This document shows positions 1-12,700 of a DNA stretch of 64,000 nucleotides, piece after piece. The translations under genes were made by a program, and so were the position numbers. Position 1 is the first letter of the stretch, and each line of letters starts with the position of its first letter. The DNA is taken from positions 7,569,001 through 7,633,000 of the forward strand of contig NC_091865.1 of the NCBI RefSeq assembly GCF_019399895.1, given 5' to 3'. The notes beneath the pieces were generated by a model. The model had not been told where the DNA came from. It was given only the letters and a program-made list of their open reading frames with translations, and ran no database searches. Source of the DNA: Cardiocondyla obscurior. Taxonomy: Eukaryota; Arthropoda; Insecta; Hymenoptera; Formicidae.

Positions 1-1
1 C

Positions 2-3000
2 AAGCAAATCAGACGGGTTGCAGACAAATATCTCAGTGCTTTAGTAGATGCTTTCCCGCATCTATTATGGAACTGTAAAGTTCTTTGGAGTATGTTGGAT
101 ATATTACAGGTATTTATTGTTTTATTATATTTATTATTTTATTATATTTTATACTTTAATTTTCTTTTTACTACATGATTATTGCAGATTTTATCATATT
201 CGTTGCAACTTGATCCAAATGAAGAAACGCCAAGTTTAAGAATACCTGGCACTCCATACAGTATCGAATTAATGAATAATCTTGAAGCTAGAGAGGTACA
301 ATATTATTAATGTTTTAATTGTAAAAATAAATACAGTTTCTGACATCGCGTGAATTGTAGATTATCGTGAAGGATTTTACCGCGAGATGTAAAGGCATTG
401 TGCAAGAAGCCATGAAGTGGGCACCACAAGCCACCAGATCGCATTTACAAGAATATATCAATCAAATACCGTCTTCTGGCATGCGACACCATTCAGGTTT
501 ATCGCTGGCTATTGACTCGGTCCTTGAATTTGTGGACACCGCAATTCCTACAGTAGCTCCAGCAAATGTATGTAATGATACGTATTTAATAATTATTATA
601 TTAATAAAATAATATATTTAATAGACGAATTCATTGGACAAGAGGCCACGGGCTCCAAAAGGCGCTAGTTCGTGGCTACTATCAATGATGTCTACAAGAT
701 CATGGCACGCCGGAGAAGTAGCAGGTATGCTCGCCCTTGCCCGCACTGAATCGCCAACAGCGGAGATGACTGTGGAAGAATGTAGAGATAAAGTTGTTGA
801 AAGATTAATTGAAGCGGTCCGCCGTGCCTGTCGAGATCGCGACGATACCGCCCATCGTGGGGCTCTTTGGCGTGCTACCGCTCTTTTAATATCCATGCCA
901 GGTAAATTTAAATTGTGTAATATTAAATCTTTGAAATCTATAATTAATGTTTTTAGCAATTTTTTAATGGATTTCTCTTCAATTTGCGTTAATTAGACTT
1001 TGCACTTTTAGGTATACATAGGCGATTATTACATACGGTCGCGTGTTCACAAATAGAATTATTCACGACCGTAGCTATGACCACAGCAGTTGAGTGCTGG
1101 CAATGGATCTTAACCGTACGACCAGATTTGAAATTGCGATTTTTACAAGAGATGTTACTTGCGTGGCAGTATACCATTGATAAGAGAATGGGCTTGTTTG
1201 CACCAAACGAGGAAGAAGTTAGTCCGCTGGCGGTCTATGAAGGGTGCAAGCTCGGACCTAATCCGCCGCACGTGAAACCGCACGATATTTGGGTGACATT
1301 TATAGTGGAGCTCGTTGAGACAGCCAAATATTGTTGTCAAGAAACAGTTAATATGATCGCCATACTTTTGCATCGCTCTTTACCTATGACCGTTGGTGCA
1401 TCCGGCGAAGAACCCGGTATCACTCGGCATGTCGCCGCGGTCGGTGTGCGTTTTAAACTTCTCTCGTGTGGCTTAGTACTGCTGCAAGGTGACGTTTTAC
1501 CAAGGTAATTTTTTTATTTTCTTTATTATTACGTAAACTACTATGATAAAAAAATTATTGGATTTATTTTCAGAACTTTAAGTAAAAATGTTCTGCGAGA
1601 ACGTGTCTACTCCAACTGTTTGGATTACTTTTGCCGAGAACGTCAATTGCCGACTCAAGAGATCGATCAGCTTAGCGAAGACATAGTTACGTTGATACGT
1701 TTTTGGCAGGTGCGTTAAATATTAAAAATTAAAGTATTGATTTCACTTATAGAAGTTATGTTCTTTGTTTTTAATAAAATAGAATTTTTTACAATTTACT
1801 ATTAAATTTTTGTATTTACGTAGGTAATGCATAGCGACAAAAAGTACTTAATGATGACAGGAGCTGATAATGAATTTGAGATAGTTACATCTCAAACTTA
1901 TACAACCGCAATGATTCCAAGCGAAACTATCGGTTCGTTAGCTGCCACGCTAGCTCCTATTTCAAATGACTTATCGAAGTCATCCAGCAATGTATGGATG
2001 AGTACCATGCCTATGTCAACCAGCACCAATACATTGAGCAAACGCAGTAATCGCAGTAAACGGATTGTAAATGCTAATGTCCTTGTAAAAGATTATATTA
2101 AAAAGAGAAATTTAATTCTCGAACTGTTAGCAGTTGAAATTGAAATGCTACTAGTAAGTTTTTGATAAACGACAAATATACAAAGAACTATAATTCGTTG
2201 TAATAATAAAAATTAATGTTTTTTTAATATAAAAATCTCGTTTTTTGTTAAGGTTTGGCGTAATCCCAGCGGAAGGCCGGAGCTCGCATTGCAAGGAGAA
2301 GGAAGTATTGCGGACTGGCGTGCTAAAGGAATGAATGATCGCTGGCGAGAATATACGCGACTCGCGTGGGAAATCAGCCCCGTCTTGGCTATATTTTTGC
2401 CGGTGCGATTAAAAAATCATGAAGTCATTATCAAAGAAATCTGTGGTCTGGTGCGACTTAAGCCCGTGCCAGTCATGCACATATCAGAAGCATTGCAGTA
2501 TCTTATTACGACAGATACACTTCTCAACGATGTACCTGAAGTAAGAGAATTAACGTGAAATTTTAAATAATACTTTTCGATAATTAAATAATGATGTCAA
2601 TAATTTTAAATAATAATAATTTTTTTTTTAATATATAATATTAGCAATTGTTAAATAGATATTAGTTATTTGATTAAAAATTTTGTTTTTAGTTAGTTTA
2701 TATGTTAACATGGGCAAGAGTGTCTCCGATTCAAGCGTTAGCATACTTTTCGCGTCAATTCCCGCATCATCCCATCTCAGCGCAATATGCAGTGCAAGTA
2801 TTGGACAGCTATCCAGCCGACGCTGTGCTTTTCTATATACCTCAGCTCGTGCAGGCTGTCCGTCACGATGCAATGGGCTATGTAATAGAATTTATTAAGA
2901 AAATTGCTAAACGATCGCAGGTAATATGTATTTCAAAATTTAAAATAAGTTGAGTATTAAATTGTGAGGAGTTTTAATTACTTTTGCGTAATTCTTTTCT

Positions 3001-4567
3001 TTTGTTTTTTGCCTTTTAGGTAGTAGCGCATCAGTTGATATGGAACATGCATACTAATATATATATGGACGAGGATAAGCAAATGAGAGACCCAGTGCTA
3101 TATGATATCTTAGATTCATTGACGAAAAATATTTTAAATGCCTTATCTGGCCCGGCGAAACAATTCTATGAAAGAGAGTTCGACTTTTTCGAGAAGATTA
3201 CTAACATCTCGGGCGAAATCCGGCCATATCCCAAAGGGCCAGAACGCAGAGCCGCGTGCTTAGAGGCTTTAGCAAGGGTTAAGGTACAACCCGGTTGTTA
3301 TTTACCATCAAATCCCGAAGCGATGGTCATCGATATAGATTATCAAAGCGGTACTCCTATGCAAAGGTACGATTTCAGATAAATATACATAATATAGATA
3401 ATGATATATAATATATAGAAGATTATATTAGAAAATATTTAATTACCTTAATTACAGTGCTGCTAAGGCACCGTTCTTAGCGCGCTTCAAAGTACAAAGA
3501 TATGGCATCAATGAGCTCGAAAATATCGCACTAGCGGTGTCAACCAACGGCAAAGTCGAAAGTAAAAAAGAAGCGGAAGATCAGACATGGCAGGCCGCTA
3601 TTTTTAAAGTCGGCGACGATGTCAGACAAGACATGTTAGCTCTGCAAGTAATCAGTATTTTTAAGAATGTATTCCAGAAGGTGGGGTTGAATCTCTTCCT
3701 ATTTCCTTACAGAGTGGTAGCTACAGCTCCTGGGGTAAGATAAATATTAATTTTTTTAAATAAATATACACCGAGATATATATTTAATTTATAATTACAT
3801 ATGTGTATTATAGTGCGGCGTAATAGAATGTGTCCCGCATGCAACATCGAGAGATCAGCTCGGCCGTACAACAGACAGTGACATGTATCAATACTTTATA
3901 ACGCAACATGGCGATGAGACGACCAAGGAATTTCAAAACGTTCGTCGAAATTTTGTTAAATCTATGGCGGCTTACAGTGTAATTACCTACCTCCTGCAAA
4001 TAAAAGATCGTCATAACGGCAACATTATGATAGATACTCAAGGCCATATCATACATATTGACTTTGGCTTCATGTTCGAGAGCTCACCCGGTGGCAATCT
4101 AGGCTTCGAGCCTGACATCAAGCTCACCGATGAGATGGTTCTCGTGATGGGCGGTAAAATGGAAGCTGCACCGTTCCGTTGGTTCATGGAATTATGTGTA
4201 CAAGCCTTTCTCGCAGTCAGGTCAGTATTTTAATATTTTTTTAATTTGTATTGTATTTAGATATTAATTAATACAAAGGCTTGTAAATGGATTTATAATA
4301 TATAATTATTTAATTACATTTTTTAATTCTTTATCTTTTAGGCCCTACCAGGAGGCTATCATCTCTCTCGTCTCTCTTATGCTTGACACAGGATTACCGT
4401 GCTTCCGCGGACAAACTATCAAACTTTTACGCAGCCGATTTGTACCGACTGCTACTGATCGAGACGCGGCAATTTTCATGATTAATGTAATACGTAACAG
4501 CTACCTCAACTTCCGTACGAAAACTTACGATATGATACAGTATTATCAGAATCAAATTCCGTATTGA
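2..4567 (+). CDS. PI4KA: Phosphatidylinositol 4-kinase alpha (PI4KIIIalpha), C-terminal 1143 residues, 5' end outside window
   Basis: This lipid kinase makes PI4P from phosphatidylinositol at the plasma membrane, in a complex with TTC7/EFR3 in known species. Thirteen exons join in phase: 2-109, 188-295, 361-567, 625-901, 1012-1504, 1574-1709, 1824-2153, 2253-2540, 2693-2920, 3020-3366, 3458-3734, 3814-4220 and 4342-4567 (stop). They encode 1143 residues, against about 2100 for the whole family protein, so the N-terminal half lies to the left. Within this fragment the kinase domain shows GDDVRQDM (about residue 893), the catalytic loop DRHNGN (about 998), DFG (1016-1018), and the family-typical end YDMIQYYQNQIPY. 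The upstream exons carry the helical region, including RRVADKYLSALVDAFPHLLW. All catalytic residues are intact. Introns are 51-155 nt and AT-rich. The first base of the window belongs to the preceding codon. Confidence 0.97.
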
Positions 4568-5252
4568 ACTATTATTAAGAAGTATACGTCCGCTCCGTTC
4601 TCTTTTTTCCCCCCGTCCGCGTGATCGTTAATAGGCGACACTTTGCACTCGCCGACTGTTGTTATCGAATTAAAATTAGGCATTAGAATCAGTACTTTAA
4701 GTACTGCAGTTGTTAGATATTGACGATATAACCACTGACTGTGAAACTGTACAAATGCATTGGTGTCAATATTATTTTAGTCGTGTATTTTATGAAAGTA
4801 TTTAGTCTTGTATGTATGTATGTAATAATGTATCATAATTATCTATTGATCTGAGAGATCACTTACATATGTATGTGGCTATTGTATGCAGCAAATCTGC
4901 ATACAAGTACATTCCTATCACTTATATCTGTTAATGAGTAAATGTTACATTAACGATGATATTGTAGTTAGATATTTTTCGTAGAGCATTTTAATTTTCA
5001 ACCATGATAGTATCTGGTCAGATTTTAACAAGTATTTTACGAAATATCAAAAAAAACTATATGTATTTTTATTTATTCTTGACATCTTTATAATCTTACA
5101 CATAATTATTTTTTGAGGGTGTAGTTAACAGTTAAACAAAAAATAAAATTAGTTAATTTATTCTCTATATACAATGACTAAAGAAATTTACCATTGAAGA
5201 ATATTGCATCATCAATGTTTTTACAGCATAATATCAACTAGAATTTGATAAG
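4568..5252. other. Convergent 3' flank of PI4KA and NDUFA7
   Basis: This AT-rich stretch separates the PI4KA stop from the NDUFA7 stop, which face each other. It should hold the PI4KA 3' UTR; an AATAAA at about 5140 on the + strand is one possible polyadenylation signal. I see no coding sequence or RNA gene in it. Confidence 0.6.
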
Positions 5253-5846
5253 TTATGAGCTCCAATTGTAAGTTTTCCCTGGAGTAATGTAATTTTTGTC
5301 TGCAACAGATTCCTTCCTAAAAATTATAAAGAAATATTAGTAATAGCAATATACTAACAATTCATTAATGTAGTAATTCATCCATTTAATGAAAAATAAT
5401 TCTATAGTGTTATTTCATATTTTTTAAATGTTGTAGGCTCATTTATTATGTCATACTTACGCCTCAATTTGCTTGGATAATTTACTAATTAATAGCGGGG
5501 GCTGAACTTCTCGTCTTGCATCTCGAGGGTAATAATAAATTTGTGAGGTCTTATCATATGGACCTCCTGGTATTTTTGGTGGAGGCTGAGTGCGTTTGGC
5601 TTGACAATCAGTCCATCTATGAGCCATCACGACTTTTCTCTGTAAATAACAAACAAAATTAGAAAAAAAAAAAAGAACCTAAGAGTGTATTGACAAATTG
5701 AGCAAGCATGCAATCTATTAATTAGATGAAAAATCACGAAAGTACAAAAGAGGTTATATAATTAAAGGAGTATAACTACATACGCCTCGGCAAACATCTC
5801 GAATAAATTGTATTAGCGGCGTGACATTCCGGCGTTCGACTGGCAT
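5253..5846 (-). CDS. NDUFA7: NADH dehydrogenase (ubiquinone) 1 alpha subcomplex subunit 7 (complex I B14.5a)
   Basis: This is an accessory subunit of mitochondrial complex I. Three exons on the minus strand join in phase: 5784-5846, 5461-5639 and 5253-5316. They give 101 residues, close to insect B14.5a proteins and a little shorter than human (113). Exon 1 encodes MPVERRNVTPLIQFIRDVCRG. Exon 2 contains the family signature AKRTQPPPKIPGGP followed by QIYYYPRDARREVQPP, matching the vertebrate KRTQPPPKLP / YY-RDGRRE block. The last exon ends TYNWSS. Splice sites are GTATGT/CAG and GTAAGT/TAG. The gene is too fragmented to show as a single long ORF. It shares a divergent promoter region with the zinc-finger gene at 6761. 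Confidence 0.93.
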
Positions 5847-6760
5847 GTTTACTTCGTCAATCAATCGAGAAATAATTAAGATGAGTACGGCATTTACTTT
5901 GGCGACTACAGATGTCAAAATTAATTTCAACAGATAAACATTCCAACCATTATCGGGTTTGCTTATTTCTCCTGAACGGACTGCATTAGTTTAGAGATTC
6001 ACTTTTCTTTTCCGCTGACACGATCAATTCAGCTGAGAAAATAAAAAGTTTGTAGCTAACAAAGAAGATTGTTTTATTGTGTAATTTTCAAGAGTACCTT
6101 AGTATTTAATAAATAAGTATTTAATAAATAGAATTTAAATAAATAGCATATTCCGAAGCCGCCACGCAAGCGCGATAAAAACCCGGCCCGTTTCTCATCG
6201 CTGATTGGAGCGTGCGAGAGAGAATGGTGGCGAATATGCATAATGAGAGGGAAAGACAGGGAAAGAAAAAGAAAATAGCGAGAAAACAACATATGGAAAC
6301 GTTTGTGTGATAAACGATAATTCTGTGATTAAATATCCACGACTGAGGGGGAAGAAATTGCGAGCGACAGCTTATATTTAACCGATTGAAGGATGCAATT
6401 AATTTAATCGATACACGAAACACATTTGAGAAATAATATACTTGTGCCGAATACAGGTTAGAATTGCAAAGAGATTAAGCTTTAATTGCTTTTGTTATCA
6501 ACGACACGTTTATGATGTAAAGTACTGTAGTATCGGAACTATAATTAGATATTTGAACCATTGCTCGATTGTTTTAAGATCTAATTATTATTTAAGTAAT
6601 TTATTAATATTGTATTACAGTTAATATTAGAGTTGTTAAAAATTTAGACCTTTGGATGGTTGAGTTTATGTCAGAATTATATAGTTAAACAAACCATTTT
6701 CAGGAGCTGTATCATTTATTATCTGACAGCAGTTATTTGTTACATTGAAAGCACACCAAT
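5847..6760. promoter_or_regulatory. Divergent promoter and 5' UTR region between NDUFA7 and the zinc-finger gene
   Basis: The start codons of NDUFA7 (-) and the zinc-finger gene (+) face away from each other across 914 bp. The + strand side contains acceptor-like sites, for example TTTTCAG ending near 6702, so the zinc-finger gene probably has at least one spliced 5' UTR exon here. No clear TATA box or other core element can be assigned from sequence alone. The ORFs in the stretch (for example 6121-6423 minus) look spurious. Confidence 0.45.
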
Positions 6761-9700
6761 ATGTTGACAGAACAGAATGTAATTATGGAACTGACTGACT
6801 CTAGTGATACAGTACCAATTGGTTTTATTACAACAGATGATGGTCATACATTGCTAGCAATAGGTGGTAAGCTCTCTGCATACAATAATTAAAAATAGTA
6901 TATTATGTTTATGAAAGTTGTAAACTAAATGTTTAAATGAAAAAGAAAATTATGAAATCAAATATGTATGTATTTTGTTTAAGCTTAATTACTAAAAATT
7001 TAATTCTTTTTAGAACATGAAGATGGCACATTGGAATTTATGGCAACACCAGTTGCATTAATGCCACAGAATAATACGGTGTCTTCAGCTCTGATAAAAA
7101 CTGTGGATGGAAGTTTTATTTTACATCCAGTATGTATATTTAAAAGTTCTTTGAAAATGTTAAGCTACAAAATGATTTATTTGTTGGGTGTACTTTTTTG
7201 TTTCAGCCTGTTTTTCAATTGCATGCAGATGGTCTGTCTGGAACTGTGATGCAACAAACAAACTTACCACCACTCATGCAATCTTTTGAGAATGGATCTG
7301 CAATTACAGAACAATTGAAAGTGCAGGATACAAATGAGTATCAAGTTTCAGAATCTTTGTTACTTAGCAGAGATAATAGCAATGTATTGTCAAACAAAGG
7401 ACAGTCAACAGTTGACAATCATGCTAAAAGCATATCTGCATCAGTATCTATGGTACAAAATATTTGCAAAAGATCTCCAGGAAGACCAAAAAAGACTGAG
7501 GTAACATCACAGGTATATATTTTACTTAGTTATATATTTAGTTTTGAATTATTACGAAATCATGTATTATTAATATTTTGTTATAGAATAAGCAGTCTTT
7601 GAAGTGTGATATATGCAGGCAAGAATTTACTAAACAAACGTTGTATCGCAGACATATGGAAAATCATGCTGAAGAAAAACCGCATAGATGTCCAAAGTGT
7701 TCAGCATCATTTAATATTCCAGTAAGTTATTTTTTTTTTATTAATGGTATCTTAAAAAAATCGCGTGATTAATCTTAATATAACGGAAATAGGTATATAT
7801 TATATAGTATATAGATATAGATATTATACTGTCTAGAATATAGAAAAATAATTGTAGAATTGCCAAAAAAAGGATATTTAAATGATTTTTCTTGAATAAA
7901 CCTATTTGATTACTTGCTAATTTCTTATAAAATTAAATTAATAGTAACAAGAGAAAGTTTTTTTTTAATCTTGGATGCAATGATCAGATTCAGTCTAGTA
8001 ACTTTATACAATGGTATCATTACAGACAAATTTCACGCTTCATATGGCAACGCATAATATCGGCGACCCAAAATGCCCCGAATGCGGTAGGAAATACGCA
8101 AGAATGGCGAGTTTAAAGTCTCACATGTTATTGCACGAAAAGGAGGAAAATCTTTTTTGTACCGAATGCGAAGACGCCTTTTCGACTAAGGTAAGTATTA
8201 TATATAAAGGAATAAGTGGTAAATTAATAATTTTCAAACGGTCTATGTACTCGTAAAAATTGTACCGCGCCAAGATTGTCTTATCAACTCTTTCCTGCTA
8301 GTATACTTCTGCTGATCGCGCAGACTGAACTACCGATAACGTTCATCATTGCAAATACGACATACATAATTATTGCGGCTAAGGTCTAAAGTGCTGATCG
8401 TTTTGCCCCGTATTCGTTTATTCGTTCCTCAATTGATCCACATGCCCGAGTCGAAACTCGTGAATCTGAATTGATAACATACAAATATTTATTTATTATG
8501 TGCAAATCTATTCTTTGAATTGTATTTGTTATTATTTTACAGTTTTGAATGGCAAAAACTTATTAACAAATAACATTTATTAACGAAAAAAATTTGATTC
8601 TGCGTATATGTAACGAGACGACATAAAACTGGATCATTATATTATTTTGTCTAATCAAGGGTCGATCTCAGTGACCCACAACGGATTACTTGCTCGCTGC
8701 TAGCCAGCCAAAATCGGACAATCGTAGAAAATAGGAACACATGATTCTCGTCATATATTCTCGTTGCTGACTACAGAGAACAAAGAAATAGAGGAGATGA
8801 TTTAATAATTCTCTTCAATGTTCTCGAAGATTAAGAGGACATTATCTCATAGCGTCGTCAAAGTATGCCAGCAATAATTGGCCTTGCAAACATCAATGGT
8901 ATTAAGTCGCTCCGTTTTTCCTACGTATTCATCAAAATATTTGTACCGTTAGCAATAATTTGCATAGAATGAAATTAATGAGTCACACGTTTGAGATAAC
9001 GTGCTTCGGTTGAACATTTTAATCGATCAGTAAATGAAGAAAATGTTTAACAAGAAAAGTATTTGGTACAATATTGCGATTCCAAGTGCTTGGAATTATC
9101 TTTTGAGTTTGCGAAGACAATAAGAATTGAACGCCATCGATCGTTATAGCGATCACGTATGACCGTGATAGCACCGTAGGCTGTAAAACATGAGCAAGTG
9201 GGCGGCGACAGTGGCCGTATTAATGGGGCGCGTACGAATTACGCAACCGAATCGCATGATCTCACATAGATCTCCCGCTGATTGCCCTAACGTTTGGCTG
9301 CCGACACGCGCCATGCATTCACACACATATACACACGTTAAACGTGAAGTCAAAATATGGAACAGACTTCAGGAAGCGTTGCATTGTGTATCCTCTCTCA
9401 GTCCATGTGGTTGGATATATACTTATTTTAAATACAAGAAGAAATAATGTATAAAAAAAAAAAAAACAGTGGATATATTAAAATAGGATTATAGGCTTCA
9501 ATTTAAAGAAGATTAAGAAGAAAAAGTAACACAAACATCTTAATTTTAGTCAGAAATTAAAAAATAGTTATTATAAACACGGAAAAAAAATAGCTGGAGA
9601 TGAAAAAAGACTATGAAAAGTTATGAACACTTAAAAATAATACCAAATGTATTAAGAAGAGAGATAACAAGATTTTTACAAAGATAATATAGATTTGATT

Positions 9701-12700
9701 TACAATTTCAAGTTATAAGATGTAATATCATTCATCTACTATGGTTTTTCTTGGATGAATCTCAAAGCAACTTGCAGGGAGAAAGGAGAACCGATAACGA
9801 TGACGACAAATATGATTTCGACGACGACGTAAGCAACACTTCTAGTTGCTTCGTCAGTGAGAAGCGGGTAGTCGCGAAGCGTGCACGTGTACGCGCTTAT
9901 CATTCGAACGAAAAAGATTTGAGATATAAAAATTAAAGTAGTTAATTATTTGCAATATTAATTAATAATTGGCAATGGTCATTCTGTTTAATTATTTTAT
10001 TGATCTCTGCTTAATATCTTTTACCAAATATTGATGAAAAAAAAATTTCTTTTCTTAAAACATAGCTTACTGTCGTTCCGGCAGGTTTTACACGTTCGTC
10101 CACGGTTTTGTATATTTTTTGTAGCATCAGACTTAAAAGATCTTCGAGGAGGTCCCTCCGCCTTTCGCCGAAAACTTCGAAGTGATAGAAATTGTGCAGA
10201 TGGTGTCTCTTTTTAAGTTACAGTGTGTGTATGTATGTATGTGTGTCACGTGAAACAAAATTTGTATTTAACAAAAAAAAAAAAAAAAACTTTTGAGCAT
10301 AAATAATTGACGTCCGTTTTTGTTACGTAGGTGGAGTGTATGCTTGGTGCATCTCGGATTGATAATCTACGGTGAACGTGCTTCGATAAGGGATAACGAA
10401 TACAAAACGAATTTGCGAGGGAGGCAGAAGTAGACGGTGGAAAAAAAAAGGATCGTCAGGCGAAATAAAAGTACCGATAATGCAACTGCGTTGATAAGAA
10501 GCGAACCGTTGAACTTTACCGGGAAGCGTGAGGATACGTAGTTGTTATTCTGATAATAACTCATTATTGTTATTAGTAGCATTAACCCTGAAAATCTCTC
10601 AGTTGAAGTGAAATTTAAATCACAATCGGATAAAAATATAAAAACGATTCATAATCGTTATTATATCACTTCAGGACGGAAAATCAAGTTTTCTTTGTGG
10701 AAGAAACTTAACTCTTCGAGTAGCAGCGTGAGTCTCTGCAAAAGCCGTTACGCACTTGTGTTTATTCATGAAAGAATAATAATCTGACTGCGGTGTAACA
10801 CGTTAAAGAAGATGAAGACCAGAGAGAAGCGATCGGTGAAATCTGCGACGACGTGGGGAACAGCGGCGAGAAAGAGAGTGATTTAATACGGGGAAACTGA
10901 TGACGCTTCCTCGAGACTATATTTTAGGAACTCCGTCCCTTAAGAATGTCGATCTTCTTCTTCTTACTCGTCAGTCTCAAGTCATTCGCGTCGCCCGCGT
11001 CTGCATGACACTTGACACGCCAATTGCCCATCCGCTGCTGTGCAATGATTCGCACTGCTCAGATCGTTCTTATCTCCGTATAACGAAGGAGGACATGCTG
11101 AAAAGCTACAGACTAGATTCTCTCATCTTTTAGTTTAGTGTAATACCAACAACGTAACACGTTTTTATAAAGCACTCTTCAATATTCTCATCTAAATGTG
11201 CTAATTTACATGACTACGAATCCACGAGTGTTTTGTGGAAAAGAGTGAAACATAAGAGAATTTATGTGTTTCAATATGAGGATGCGCTCATCTTAAAGGT
11301 GGGCGGTGTATCGAAGCCGGAGGTCGTTTCCTGAATCGCTACGTCCGACGTGATTAGATATTCCGTTGGTAACTTAATATGCTTTGCTTTAAAGAATCAC
11401 TGGAACGAAATCCGTCGATTGAATTTAGATTATTTTTCTCGAATGCTGCTCACAAATGAGATAAATTCAAGATGACAAAAATGGAAAATTCTTTATCTTA
11501 TTACTACAATTTAAATCAAAGAAGAAAGATACGGAGGAGAATAACAAAAAAGAAAGAGACAGATAATTAACAAAGATTTTTTGCAGTGGCACTGCGAAAT
11601 GCGATTATTACGTGGACACAATGCAATAAAGCTTCACGTGTAATTAAGCTTTCGACGAATAATCTGATCTCCATAACGAGCAGTTTAATTTTTCATTTAA
11701 TTTGTTCCTTCTTTTTGGATATTTTTTATTGGTAAATAATAGAAAATTGCTACAAGCGACTTTGAAGTCTGAGTTATCCATCGACATAATTTATTAGCCG
11801 AAAATCCTTTATATGTGCGATTTATTATTAAGACGATCGCGTTACCATTGGGTAACAGTAAAATTTTGTGTTCACTATTAGCATTAATACTGTGAAAGAA
11901 GCGTTTCTTTTGAAACAATCGCTCGATTACCACGATAATTTGGTGGATCACCGCGTTGTGTTCGTTCTACTTTTTGCTGCAAGCACTGCCATATAAGTAC
12001 CCACTGCCCGGCGCGTATTACTTTATGTTACACGACATAATCCGAGTGACGGTGTCGTCTTCCGATATGTCGTTTGCCGTAGACTGCCTGAATTTCGCGC
12101 TTCTCTTCATCTGCACACGCGTGTTCCATCTCGCACTTGGTATCAGCGCTCAGTATTACAAGGTACATCAATCTCATCATCAGTAATCCCTAAAGTTATA
12201 ACATATAATCACAAGGATGCTCAGAGATGTGTACTTTTTGGAGAATTTAAGATATTCAGAAAATTTATAATTATTTGAATAATGTGTTTTAAAAATTAAT
12301 TTTATTTTTACATGTGTTATATCAGGCTCAGTTGGATGCGCATTTAAAACTTCATGGAGAAAAGTGGGCGAGCGAGGATGTGCGAAAGTGTAAATTATGC
12401 AACAAACAGTTTGTCCAGCCTGCGCTCTACCGAATGCACATTCGCGAGCATTACAGGGTAATTTTTTAAAATATTTATTAAATAGTTTATTAGGTTTATT
12501 TTCTTTCTTTGAAAATGGTTCTAACAGATTGCGTTTTATTCTCGAGAATCTTATCATGTTAATTTTTTTTATAGTTACAGACGAAGATAGTAAAGCAAAC
12601 TAAAAGGGGAACGAAACATAAAACAATGTACAAATGTACGATATGCTTAAAGTCTTTCCAAAAACCGAGCCAACTGATGCGACATATTAGAGTGCATACC

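Noticed and set aside
9751..9936. Acidic 61-codon ORF with NDDDKYDFDDD
   Set aside because: Low-complexity Asp run from a GAC/GAT-rich patch. No splice context or conserved motif.
10900..11133. 77-codon ORF, and a short signal-peptide-like frame starting at 10947 (MSIFFFLLVSLKSFASPASA then stop)
   Set aside because: The signal-like frame stops directly after the hydrophobic stretch and has no donor site to continue it. The longer ORF has no domain.
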